From contig NZ_JXIQ01000097.1 of the NCBI RefSeq assembly GCF_000934845.1, positions 1-49,104 of the forward strand: DNA of 49,104 nucleotides. Reading direction: 5' to 3'. Shown in pieces: positions 6,928 through 14,783 of the stretch (position 1 is its first letter; every line of letters begins with the position of its first letter). This DNA is from Mesobacillus subterraneus (GTDB taxonomy: Bacteria > Bacillota > Bacilli > Bacillales > Cytobacillaceae). The notes under the pieces were generated by a model, which ran no database searches, had not been told where the DNA came from, and worked only from the letters and a program-made list of their open reading frames with translations. The position numbers and the translations under genes were made by a program.

Positions 6928-9222
6928 TTATAGATATTCATTTTCGTGTTTGGCCTTTAGACGCTGCCATCTTTTTTCCACTTCTGTTTCGAATTCGATC
7001 AGCATGTCTTTGTTTTCTTCTGTTAACAAGTGCTTTGTTTTTCCCATGTATTTTAGCCAGTCTGACAAAGGAATTTTCTTGTTTTTCGCTTCAGGGTCAT
7101 ATGTTATGTTCGTAACCCCCTGCTCAACTTCATACAGCGGGAAGAAGTTGGAATTGACAGCTGCTTCGACGATTGTCTGTCCATAGCGATCTTCTGACTT
7201 CCAGTTAAGCGGGCATGTGATCAAAAGCTTGCCATACACCGTTCCAACATTTTGGGCATACCATTGTGCCTTTGCCGCCTTTTTCAAAAGATCCTGCGGG
7301 AACGCCTCTGTACCTGTGAAAACGTAAGGTATATTGGTGGAAGCCATGATTTGGGCAGTATCCTTATGATGGAACGCTTTGCCTTTTTGGGCCTTCCCTA
7401 CATTCGAAGTGCTAGTCATATGTCCAAACGGCGTAGAATAAGAAAGCTGAGAACCCGTGTTCATATATCCCTCATTATCATATTCCAGCATGATCAGCTT
7501 GTGGCCGCGAAGCGCTGTTCCGATTGCCGATCCCATGCCGATGTCCATGCCGCCATCACCGGTTACCATTACGAATGTGGCATCTGCTGACACTTCGATT
7601 TCACCGCGGCGCTTTAATTCTAGGAAAGCTTCGAGCGTTCCCGACAAAGTTGCCGCCCCGTTTTGGAACAGATTATGGATCGTCGTCTGTTTATGGGAGG
7701 TGTGAGGATACGCAGTTGTAACAACATACGCACAGCCTGTTTGGAATAGGATGACAAGATCTCCTTCTATGCCTTTGAAGAACATTTCAAGGCCGCCGAA
7801 AATTCCGCAACCAGGGCAAGCGCCATGACCGGATGCGATCCGTTTTGGCTTTGAAGTCAGCGCCCTTAATGGTGGAATTTTAACATTCAATTTGTTTTTC
7901 TCTTCATCCCTTGTTACCTGGATCAATCCAGACTTATACACATCACCATGCTGCGGCTCAATGACAGGCTTTAGAATTTTTTCAGGTTCGCCCGAAATAT
8001 GACCGTAGTAGTCAAACGGTTTTTCGGCGTAGCCTTTTTCCATAGCTTCCATTGCCATTGCGAAAAATGCTTCGGCATCATCTGCATAAAAGTCCTTCCC
8101 GCCCAAGCCGAACACTCTGCTTAGGACGATCGTTTCATTACTCTTGTCTTCCTGAAGTGCGGACTTGATTTCATGTGTCAGGTTTGGACCATGACCGCCA
8201 TAAGAATCAGCTCTTTCCCCAACGAGAAGAGATTTCACATTCTTTAAAGCTTCCCTGATTTCCTGAGCAGGGAAAGGACGGATGATGTTAGGGCTGACGA
8301 CCCCAGCTTTGATTCCTTTCTCCCTAAGCCTGTCGACAACATCCTTGGAAGACTCTGCAGCTGAGTTTAACAGAAATAACGCTACCTCCGCATCTTCCAT
8401 TTTATAGAGATCGAGAATATCATAACTGCGTCCTGACAATTTTGCATATTCTGCAGTCACTTCTTTAAAAACATCTTTCGCCCTGTATATCGCTTCTGAT
8501 TGCTGGAAGTGGTTGTTGATCAGGTCATCGCCATTCATATGCGCTCCGATCGTTAACGGCTTCTTTGGATCTCGGGCAAAATTGTATTCAGTCGGTACCT
8601 CTCCAACGAATTTTTGGACGACTGCACGGTCTTTGAAATATTTCACCTTCCGCTTTTGATGCGACGTAAAGAAGCCATCGTAAGCAATCATCACCGGCAG
8701 GCGGACATCAGAATGCTCCGCTATTTTCAGCGCCATGATATTCATATCATAAACTGCCTGTGGCGTTCTTGCTGTAAGAATTACCCATCCAGTATTAAGG
8801 GCAAAATACAGATCCGAATGATCACCACGAATATCTAACGGACCGCTGATGGACCGTGTAACAAGATTCAGTACCATTGGATACCGTGTGCCCGATTGGA
8901 CTGGAAGCTGCTCTAGCATATACATCAAACCGTTCGCGCTTGTTGCGTTGAATACACGCGCTCCTGTTGCTGCCGCTCCATAACAAATACCAGCTGAACC
9001 ATGCTCGCCATCTGCTGGGATCAACTTGATATCATGCTCGCCCCTTGCTTTCATCAAATCGAGAAACTGGGCAACTTCGGTAGACGGAGTAATCGGAAAA
9101 TAACCCATTATATGGTAGTTAATCTGTGCCGCGGCCATTGCCGCCATTTCATTTCCCGATTCAAAAGTGGTCACCTGTTCTGCTGTGCTCATTGCTTTTG
9201 CGTTCTCTTCAAGAATGGACAT
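6928..9222 (-). CDS. 2-oxoacid (probably pyruvate):ferredoxin oxidoreductase, fused alpha-beta subunit
   Basis: A 764-residue fusion. Residues about 15-420 form the alpha subunit (GYFPITPSTEVAQ, ADGEHGSAG, TRSISGPLDIRGDHSD). Residues about 455-764 form the TPP-binding beta subunit. The beta part has the four [4Fe-4S] cysteines in ACPGCG, TGCAYV and ITCPLNW, and the TPP motif GDGGMDIGMG followed by YDNEGYMNTG, which is typical of pyruvate-type enzymes. With the gamma-delta partner it converts a 2-oxoacid plus CoA to acyl-CoA and CO2, reducing ferredoxin. The start ATG overlaps the gamma-delta stop as TAATG, and GGAGGGG lies 7 bases upstream. The exact substrate is not proven. Confidence 0.85.
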   Translation of the reverse strand: MSILEENAKAMSTAEQVTTFESGNEMAAMAAAQINYHIMGYFPITPSTEVAQFLDLMKARGEHDIKLIPADGEHGSAGICYGAAATGARVFNATSANGLMYMLEQLPVQSGTRYPMVLNLVTRSISGPLDIRGDHSDLYFALNTGWVILTARTPQAVYDMNIMALKIAEHSDVRLPVMIAYDGFFTSHQKRKVKYFKDRAVVQKFVGEVPTEYNFARDPKKPLTIGAHMNGDDLINNHFQQSEAIYRAKDVFKEVTAEYAKLSGRSYDILDLYKMEDAEVALFLLNSAAESSKDVVDRLREKGIKAGVVSPNIIRPFPAQEIREALKNVKSLLVGERADSYGGHGPNLTHEIKSALQEDKSNETIVLSRVFGLGGKDFYADDAEAFFAMAMEAMEKGYAEKPFDYYGHISGEPEKILKPVIEPQHGDVYKSGLIQVTRDEEKNKLNVKIPPLRALTSKPKRIASGHGACPGCGIFGGLEMFFKGIEGDLVILFQTGCAYVVTTAYPHTSHKQTTIHNLFQNGAATLSGTLEAFLELKRRGEIEVSADATFVMVTGDGGMDIGMGSAIGTALRGHKLIMLEYDNEGYMNTGSQLSYSTPFGHMTSTSNVGKAQKGKAFHHKDTAQIMASTNIPYVFTGTEAFPQDLLKKAAKAQWYAQNVGTVYGKLLITCPLNWKSEDRYGQTIVEAAVNSNFFPLYEVEQGVTNITYDPEAKNKKIPLSDWLKYMGKTKHLLTEENKDMLIEFETEVEKRWQRLKAKHENEYL

Positions 9223-10235
9223 TAAGATACCCCTCCAGTCACATAAGGATAATTTTGTTTTACTTGGTTTTCCTCAGCATAGCCAATCATTTCCCTCAAT
9301 TCGCTTAATGCCGTTGTCGGACATGCTTCCACACATTTCAAGCAACCTTTGCAATATTGATAGTCGATTCCCTTTAAAAACATTTGCTTACGGCCTCGTT
9401 TGTCCTCACCTGCTTCCCAGACAAAGCAGTAATCAGGGCATGCAGTGTCACATGCCGCGCAGTTGATGCAGGCTGCCTGGTTAAATTGTGGCAGGAATCC
9501 TTGTCTGGAACCGCTTAAATCTTTGAGAATGCTGTTTGCCTGTGCAGTAATGACTCCGCCGAGTTCCTGTGTTTCATATCCAAGCAGCGGTATCGGACGC
9601 TTGAAATCCTTGCCTTGCGCTCCTTGTTCAGACTCGTATGTTTTAAAGTGGACCTCGTTATAGCCTCTTTCGAATGTTCTGATGTTGGATTCCACAAAAT
9701 GCGGGTATTTCTTTTCGAAAGTTTTCCGGATTACATGCTTCATTGCTTCAGGATCTAGGAAGTCAATAATCCGGTATAAAGCTCCAAGCATTGCTGTATT
9801 CACTTTTGTCTTTTCCTCGACTGCGATGGACAGTGCATCGACAATTGCCAGTGTTCCATATTGCAAATGAAGGTCTTGTTTGATTTCATCAAAATCACGT
9901 GTTGAATTAACAAGCAGAATTCCATCCGGGCGCAAGCCACTGACAACATCTATTGTTTTGTACAATGCTTCATGGAAGACACCAACAACATGAGGCTCTT
10001 CTATCGGACTATGAACCCTAATTTCTGTTTCCGGATCACAAAACCGGACAAAGCTTTTCACCGGTGAACCTTTCTTCTCCGAACCATACGAAGAAAAGTT
10101 GGAACCGTTCAGCCCAAGACCGAGCACTCCTGCCTCAGCTAGCATTTTTCCGGCAAGGTTTGCGCCAAGTCCTCCAATCGATTCAAGTCTGATCTCATAA
10201 AACCCAAGTTCATTTTTCTTTGATAAGATAGACAT
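9222..10235 (-). CDS. 2-oxoacid:ferredoxin oxidoreductase, fused gamma-delta subunit
   Basis: A 337-residue fusion. The gamma domain (about residues 8-190) starts ELGFYEIRLESIGGLGANLAG and contains NGSNFSSYGSEKKGSPVKSF. The C-terminal delta domain carries two [4Fe-4S] motifs, CINCAACDTACPDYC and YCKGCLKCVEACP. It supplies the CoA-side and ferredoxin-like parts missing from the alpha-beta polypeptide, so the two genes together form a complete enzyme. A TTG 15 bases earlier opens the frame but lies inside the ribosome site TTGGGGAGGGAG, so the ATG encoding MSILSKK is taken as the start. First gene of a two-gene operon. Confidence 0.85.
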   Translation of the reverse strand: MSILSKKNELGFYEIRLESIGGLGANLAGKMLAEAGVLGLGLNGSNFSSYGSEKKGSPVKSFVRFCDPETEIRVHSPIEEPHVVGVFHEALYKTIDVVSGLRPDGILLVNSTRDFDEIKQDLHLQYGTLAIVDALSIAVEEKTKVNTAMLGALYRIIDFLDPEAMKHVIRKTFEKKYPHFVESNIRTFERGYNEVHFKTYESEQGAQGKDFKRPIPLLGYETQELGGVITAQANSILKDLSGSRQGFLPQFNQAACINCAACDTACPDYCFVWEAGEDKRGRKQMFLKGIDYQYCKGCLKCVEACPTTALSELREMIGYAEENQVKQNYPYVTGGVS

Positions 10236-10320
10236 AATCTCCCTCCCCAATTTTCATGTTAAGGTAATTGAATGTTACCATTCCCCATCTTTCATTTTAT
10301 CGAAAGCAAGAAAAGAAAGC

Positions 10321-10336
10321 TGTGACATATATCAAA
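10321..10336 (-). promoter_or_regulatory. Crp/Fnr-type palindrome upstream of the 2-oxoacid oxidoreductase operon
   Basis: TGTGACATATATCAAA matches TGTGA-N6-TCACA at 8 of 10 fixed positions and lies about 85 bp upstream of the operon start. An Fnr-type regulator would fit an oxygen-sensitive enzyme. The match is short and unproven. Confidence 0.35.
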
Positions 10337-10388
10337 CATTTGAATTTTTTTATTGCAACACACCTAAAAACAACTCGCCTAATCCATA

Positions 10389-10397
10389 TGGTATAAT
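10389..10397 (+). promoter_or_regulatory. Extended -10 promoter candidate for the acyltransferase gene
   Basis: TGGTATAAT is a perfect TATAAT with an extended TGn. No good -35 is visible. Use of this promoter would give a leader of about 180 nt before the gene at 10583; that leader shows no known riboswitch motif that I recognise. Confidence 0.4.
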
Positions 10398-10582
10398 GAT
10401 TTCATGATATATAACAGAACGAAAAATGTATCAATACAGTATTAAGTCCTTAATCAGTTACAGTCTGCTGAATCAAAATTCATTTCCTTATTTTTTCATA
10501 TAAACTGCTTTGGTTTAGCATCATTCTTAATAGGGTAAAACAAGGGGAGTCTTTTTCGGGGGTCTCTAATTAAGGGGGAACT

Positions 10583-11626
10583 ATGAAACAGCGAGATTAC
10601 TATTATGACAATGCAAAGTTCATCTTGATTTTTTTCGTCGTCTTTGGCCATCTGCTGCGATCCTTTATCGAGGACAATGAAATGATCTACAATATTTATA
10701 AAGTCATTTATACTTTCCATATGCCGGCCTTCATCTTGGTTTCTGGCTTTTTTGCACGAGGCTTTAATAAAAAGGGATACGTTAAGAAGATCGCCCAAAA
10801 ATTGATTCTGCCTTATTTCATTTTCCAGCTGATCTATTCAATTTTTTACTATTTTCTTTACAGTAAATCGACCTTTACAATCGATCTGCTGAATCCTCAT
10901 TGGTCCTTATGGTTTTTAATCAGTTTGTTTTTCTGGAATCTGATGCTGATTGGCTTTGCTCGGCTTAGCGCAACCACAGGCCTTTTGATTGCTTTTGGAC
11001 TCGGCCTTGGCGTTGGATATGTCGACTGGATATCCAATTATTTGAGTCTTTCTAGGACCTTCGTCTTCTTTCCGTTGTTCCTGCTTGGATACCATTTAAC
11101 GAAGAATCATATCCAGGCTCTGACGAGACCTTCGTTTAAAATTGGCGCGCTCCTTTCCTTTACAGTTGTATTTTTAGGCTTTTACTTCCATCCCGAGATT
11201 GACTATAAGTGGCTTCTTGGGTCAAAGCCCTATTCCATGATGGAAGCTGCAACGATTTCAAGCATGTTTACGCGCTTAGGCTTTTATTTATTGAGTTTGC
11301 TGATGGTTTTCAGCTTCCTGTCGATTGTGCCTAAGAAACAATATTTCTTTACTGAACTTGGGAAAAATACACTCTATGTGTATTTACTGCATGGATTTTT
11401 CATCCGGACTTTCCGCGAAAGCGAGGTCCAGAATTTTTTCCATAGTCCCGAACGGTTTATCCTCCTGGTATTTATCGCCTTGGTGCTTACTTTCATCCTG
11501 TCAAGCAAGTACACAGCTGCCCTCGCCCAGCCGTTAATTGAATTTAAGACATCAAGGATCAACCGGCTCAAAACCAGATTTGCTGCGATCGTACGCCTCT
11601 ATCGCCGAAAGTTGTTGAGCCAGTAA
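10583..11626 (+). CDS. Membrane acyltransferase 3 family protein
   Basis: A 347-residue integral membrane protein with about ten hydrophobic spans. It opens YYYDNAKFILIFFVVFGHLLR, where the early D...K and the FGH histidine are typical of acyltransferase-3 proteins, followed by FHMPAFILVSGFFA, the second family hallmark. These enzymes move acetyl or other acyl groups onto sugars or cell-wall polymers at the membrane. The closest type is the fucose 4-O-acetylase-like group of Bacillus. GGGGGA lies 5 bases before the ATG. It is a single-gene unit with its own terminator. The acceptor is unknown. Confidence 0.8.
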   Translation: MKQRDYYYDNAKFILIFFVVFGHLLRSFIEDNEMIYNIYKVIYTFHMPAFILVSGFFARGFNKKGYVKKIAQKLILPYFIFQLIYSIFYYFLYSKSTFTIDLLNPHWSLWFLISLFFWNLMLIGFARLSATTGLLIAFGLGLGVGYVDWISNYLSLSRTFVFFPLFLLGYHLTKNHIQALTRPSFKIGALLSFTVVFLGFYFHPEIDYKWLLGSKPYSMMEAATISSMFTRLGFYLLSLLMVFSFLSIVPKKQYFFTELGKNTLYVYLLHGFFIRTFRESEVQNFFHSPERFILLVFIALVLTFILSSKYTAALAQPLIEFKTSRINRLKTRFAAIVRLYRRKLLSQ

Positions 11627-11646
11627 AGACCAATTAGTGAATGTTA

Positions 11647-11680
11647 AGAGTCATTCTGTGAGAATGGCTCTTTCTTTTTT
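11647..11680 (+). terminator. Terminator of the acyltransferase gene
   Basis: AGAGTCATTCT and AGAATGGCTCT form an 11-bp stem with one G-T pair and a 3-base loop, followed by TTCTTTTTT. Confidence 0.85.
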
Positions 11681-11769
11681 AAAAGTGGGATTTTAGCCTG
11701 TCCTTTTTGCCAATACTGAGATATAATTGGAAGTTGACTTACGGAGGATTATATAAAGGAGTTTTATTC

Positions 11770-13536
11770 ATGAATATCGTCTTAACTACGCTAAACGCGA
11801 AATATATTCATACAAATCTTGCCATCAGGTATCTGAAGGCGTATGCTCAACCAAAATTTGATGCGAGCATTGTTGAATATACAATAAAAGACCCTGTCAT
11901 CAACATTGTGTCAGACCTGATCCAAAAGAAACCGGATGTGATTGGATTCAGTTGCTATATTTGGAATATTGAAGAAACGATTAAAGTCATAAACATGATA
12001 AAGAAAATTAATCCTGACATTTTGATTGTCGCTGGTGGCCCTGAGGTAACCTATGATGTCCAAGAATGGATGGAGAACGTCCCAAATTTTGACGTGATTG
12101 TTTTAGGGGAGGGAGAACAGACATTTAAGCAGCTTCTTGAAGGGTACTCAACCGGACAGGACTTTTCAACAGTGCCTGGGATTGCCTACCGGAGTAAAAG
12201 CGGAATCCAGCTGAACCCTCAGCGCAACAAGCTTGATTTAAAAGACCTCCCTACACCTTATCGCTTTGAAGAGGATGCTGCACATCTCTCCAAAAGAATT
12301 ACCTATGTTGAAACGAGCCGTGGCTGTCCATTCAGTTGTCAATTCTGCCTCTCTTCGATTGAAGTAGGTGTCCGTTACTTTGACAGGGAAAAGATCAAAG
12401 AGGATATCCGCTATTTAATGAAAAATGGCGCGAAGACCATCAAGTTCGTGGACAGAACCTTCAATATTAGCCGAAGTTATGCAATGGAAATGTTTCGTTT
12501 CCTTATTGATGAGCATCTTCCGGGAACTGTGTTCCAATTCGAAATCACTGCTGACATCATGAGGCCCGAGGTCATTTCCTTCCTGAATGAGGAAGCTCCT
12601 GCGGGTTTATTTCGCTTTGAAATTGGAGTTCAATCGACAAATGATTATACAAACGAATTAGTCATGAGAAAACAAAACTTTGAAAAACTAAAACGAACTG
12701 TAATAATGGTCAAGGAAGGCGGCAAAATTGACCAGCACCTTGACTTGATTGCTGGATTACCTGAAGAAGATTATCATTCCTTCAAAAAAACCTTCAATGA
12801 TGTCTTTGCGATGAGACCAGAGGAATTGCAGCTAGGTTTCTTGAAAATGCTGAGAGGGACTGGATTGAGACTAAGAGCCGCTGACCATGACTATGTCTAT
12901 ATGGACCATTCCCCTTATGAAATACTCGGAAATAACGCACTGGATTTCTATGATATCATTAAGATCAAGCAGGTTGAGGATGTGCTGGAGAAATATTGGA
13001 ATGATCACAGGATGGACCATACAGTTGAGTTCCTTGTCACGAGGATTTTCCCTTCCCCATTCGATTTCTTCCAGGAATTTGGCTCTTTCTGGGAAACAAA
13101 AGGGTGGTCGAGGATTGGACATCAGCTGGAGGATTTATTTAAACGGCTTTACGAGTTCCTGCAACAAAAAGAAGTAGATCACCTAGAGCAGATTGTCAGT
13201 TTAATGAAATATGACTATCTTGCCAGCATGAAATACAAGCCGCGTAAACCATGGTGGGAGTTGTCCTCAGATAAGAGACAACGGTCCGCCTTATATAGGG
13301 AAATCATCAAGAACCCCGAGGCTCTTGGCCAGCAGTTCGTGAATTTAAAGCTTAATGAAAAGGAACTATACAAGCATACCTTGCTTGTTGATATCAGCAT
13401 CCATTTTGCTAAACTGATCGAAGAAGGAATAGTAGAGAAGGAACGTTCCCATCTCCTTGTCTATTTTGATTCTAAATCAGAAACACCTCATTTTTTCTCT
13501 GTTGACAAAGAAAATTTGGCAGAAAAGAAAGCTTAA
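11770..13536 (+). CDS. B12-binding radical SAM protein (DUF4080 type)
   Basis: A 588-residue protein. Residues 1-125 form a cobalamin-binding-like domain (NIVLTTLNAKYIH, AGGPEVTYD, VLGEGEQTF). The radical SAM core follows, with cluster cysteines C186, C190 and C193 in SRGCPFSCQFC. A long C-terminal region is of the DUF4080 type seen in Bacillus homologues. The B12-binding domain lacks an obvious DxHxxG motif, as in many members. The frame is open from 11707, but AAAGGAG sits 8 bases before the ATG at 11770, and B12-radical SAM proteins commonly begin like this one. Probably a methylation or ring-rearrangement enzyme; substrate unknown. Monocistronic with a strong terminator. Confidence 0.85.
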   Translation: MNIVLTTLNAKYIHTNLAIRYLKAYAQPKFDASIVEYTIKDPVINIVSDLIQKKPDVIGFSCYIWNIEETIKVINMIKKINPDILIVAGGPEVTYDVQEWMENVPNFDVIVLGEGEQTFKQLLEGYSTGQDFSTVPGIAYRSKSGIQLNPQRNKLDLKDLPTPYRFEEDAAHLSKRITYVETSRGCPFSCQFCLSSIEVGVRYFDREKIKEDIRYLMKNGAKTIKFVDRTFNISRSYAMEMFRFLIDEHLPGTVFQFEITADIMRPEVISFLNEEAPAGLFRFEIGVQSTNDYTNELVMRKQNFEKLKRTVIMVKEGGKIDQHLDLIAGLPEEDYHSFKKTFNDVFAMRPEELQLGFLKMLRGTGLRLRAADHDYVYMDHSPYEILGNNALDFYDIIKIKQVEDVLEKYWNDHRMDHTVEFLVTRIFPSPFDFFQEFGSFWETKGWSRIGHQLEDLFKRLYEFLQQKEVDHLEQIVSLMKYDYLASMKYKPRKPWWELSSDKRQRSALYREIIKNPEALGQQFVNLKLNEKELYKHTLLVDISIHFAKLIEEGIVEKERSHLLVYFDSKSETPHFFSVDKENLAEKKA

Positions 13537-13543
13537 AGTGCCA

Positions 13544-13574
13544 GCGCAAGCGTTTCATGACGCTTGCGCTTTTT
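13544..13574 (+). terminator. Terminator of the radical SAM gene
   Basis: Perfect 9-bp stem GCGCAAGCG / CGCTTGCGC, 8-base loop, then TTTTT. Confidence 0.9.
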
Positions 13575-13575
13575 G

Positions 13576-13719
13576 TTATTTGCAATCCTTTTCGGTTTTT
13601 TGCTTCCCCTTTTTATTAGCAAAAGGCTGTTCATAAAACTTCCCCGCATTTATATCTCCAAATTCCATGCCGAATTCAACATTCACAGGTTTTTGATGAC
13701 GGCCATCCTGTTTTTTCAT
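13576..13719 (-). CDS. Small basic protein, second of a coupled paralogous pair, possibly a spore protein
   Basis: A 47-residue hydrophilic protein too short for ordinary gene calls. It starts MKKQDGRHQKPVN and contains EFGMEFGDINAGKFYE, which lines up with EFSAEFSHGEDPGKFA in the gene just upstream: both have EF-x2-EF, a turn, then GKF. Its ATG overlaps the upstream stop (TAATG), and GGAAGAG precedes it, so the two are translationally coupled. Size, charge and the EF-x2-EF motif recall small acid-soluble spore proteins (the gamma type has FGTEFASE), but this is only resemblance. The frame ends beside the radical SAM gene terminator. Confidence 0.6.
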   Translation of the reverse strand: MKKQDGRHQKPVNVEFGMEFGDINAGKFYEQPFANKKGKQKTEKDCK

Positions 13720-13880
13720 TATGCTCTTCCTTTCCTGCCCTGCTTTGAATTCCGGTTAGCAAATTTCCCTGGATCTTCTCCATGTGAAAATTCAGCAGAA
13801 AATTCACTTTCTTGAAGATTTTTCTTAGGAGTATTTGTATATTTAGCGACTGCATTTCTTTCTGCCTTTCGTTTAGCCAT
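13719..13880 (-). CDS. Small basic protein, first of a coupled paralogous pair, possibly a spore protein
   Basis: A 53-residue, strongly basic protein starting MAKRKAERNAVAKYTN and carrying ESEFSAEFSHGEDPGKFANR. GGAGGTG lies 5-6 bases before the ATG. A start 21 bases earlier lies before that ribosome site and is unlikely. No membrane segment and no cysteines. It is divergent from the DUF3905 gene and close to an alpha/beta SASP gene, both typical of spore formers. The paired paralogue directly downstream suggests a local duplication. Function is not known; a spore-core protein is the best guess. Confidence 0.65.
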   Translation of the reverse strand: MAKRKAERNAVAKYTNTPKKNLQESEFSAEFSHGEDPGKFANRNSKQGRKGRA

Positions 13881-14016
13881 TTTAACACCTCCATCTTTCA
13901 TTGTTTCTCAATCGGTCCTTTGCTATGTACGTTTTAATTTCCTTATTTTACAAAATGAACGGTCTTTTAAAAAAGCCAGATAAAACAAATGATAAACGTA
14001 AAAAGGAGGAGCAAAA

Positions 14017-14364
14017 ATGGCAAAGAAGGATCAAGAACTAGAACCATTAGATATCGATGAAACATTCCCCCATCAAATCAATGCTCCAAGCTTCAAGGAA
14101 ACTGGGATGAAAAGGAAAGCACCATTTACGAATAAGCATGGTGTGATCATTGGAGACAGCCTTTACGCTTCTGAAACTTCACCGCTGGAAAATTGGTCGG
14201 AAGAGACAGACCCTGCCATCATGGCCGGTGATGAATGGATTCATCCCACCAATGACATTGGCTGGAACACAGCAGAAAACAGAGAGCTTCTCGAGAAAAT
14301 GAGAAAACCACAGGGCTATCCATTCATGCATCCAACAAAAGATGTCAGCAAGGGACAAGACTAA
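14017..14364 (+). CDS. DUF3905 family protein
   Basis: A 115-residue soluble protein that matches the Bacillus DUF3905 family as I remember it: an N-terminal LDIDETFPHQINAPSFKETG, a middle HGVIIGDSLYASETSPLENWS, and a conserved DEWIHPTNDIGWNTAENRE. A strong AAAAAGGAGGAG ribosome site precedes the ATG. It is followed 152 bp later by a SASP gene and may be sporulation-linked by company, but no biochemical role is known. It carries no signal peptide or membrane segment. Confidence 0.7.
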   Translation: MAKKDQELEPLDIDETFPHQINAPSFKETGMKRKAPFTNKHGVIIGDSLYASETSPLENWSEETDPAIMAGDEWIHPTNDIGWNTAENRELLEKMRKPQGYPFMHPTKDVSKGQD

Positions 14365-14516
14365 AGGTTCAAGAAGGACAAAGCTTTCTCCTACAGGCGG
14401 GATAAATGAAGCGGATATTCCTTTCTATAAAAAGTTACCAGTCATGATCTTGCCGGCAATGTCCAAACTATTCCTACAGAGAGCTCTCTCTGAAATCATA
14501 AAAAGGAGATGATTAT

Positions 14517-14717
14517 ATGGCTCGAAATTCAAATAAATTGCTTGTTCCTGGAGTGGAGCAATTCATGGATCAGGTAAAATATGAGATTGCACAGGAATTT
14601 GGCGTTACACTTGGATCCGACACTGTTTCCAGAGCAAATGGTTCAGTAGGAGGAGAAATCACCAAACGTTTAGTTCAGCAGGCTCAAGCACAGCTTTCTG
14701 GACAAAAACAAGAATAA
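14517..14717 (+). CDS. Alpha/beta-type small acid-soluble spore protein
   Basis: A 66-residue DNA-binding spore protein. The two SASP signature helices are present: [25 protein letters not shown] and a C-terminal [12 protein letters not shown], with GGEITKRL in between. The [10 protein letters not shown] segment contains the germination-protease cleavage region. In the spore core these proteins coat DNA and protect it from heat and UV. AAAAGGAG lies about 7 bases before the ATG. A CAAACTA sequence near 14468 could be the -10 of a forespore SigG promoter, but its -35 is weak. Confidence 0.92.
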   Translation: MARNSNKLLVPGVEQFMDQVKYEIAQEFGVTLGSDTVSRANGSVGGEITKRLVQQAQAQLSGQKQE

Positions 14718-14748
14718 TGTAACCCGAAAAAAGAATATTGACATGGAA

Positions 14749-14783
14749 AAAAGTCCGGAATCGCATTCCGGACTTTTCTTATT
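14749..14783. terminator. Bidirectional terminator between the SASP gene and rsgI
   Basis: Perfect stem AAGTCCGGAA / TTCCGGACTT with a 5-base loop, preceded by A and followed by T on both strands. It serves the convergent SASP and sigI-rsgI units. Confidence 0.9.
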
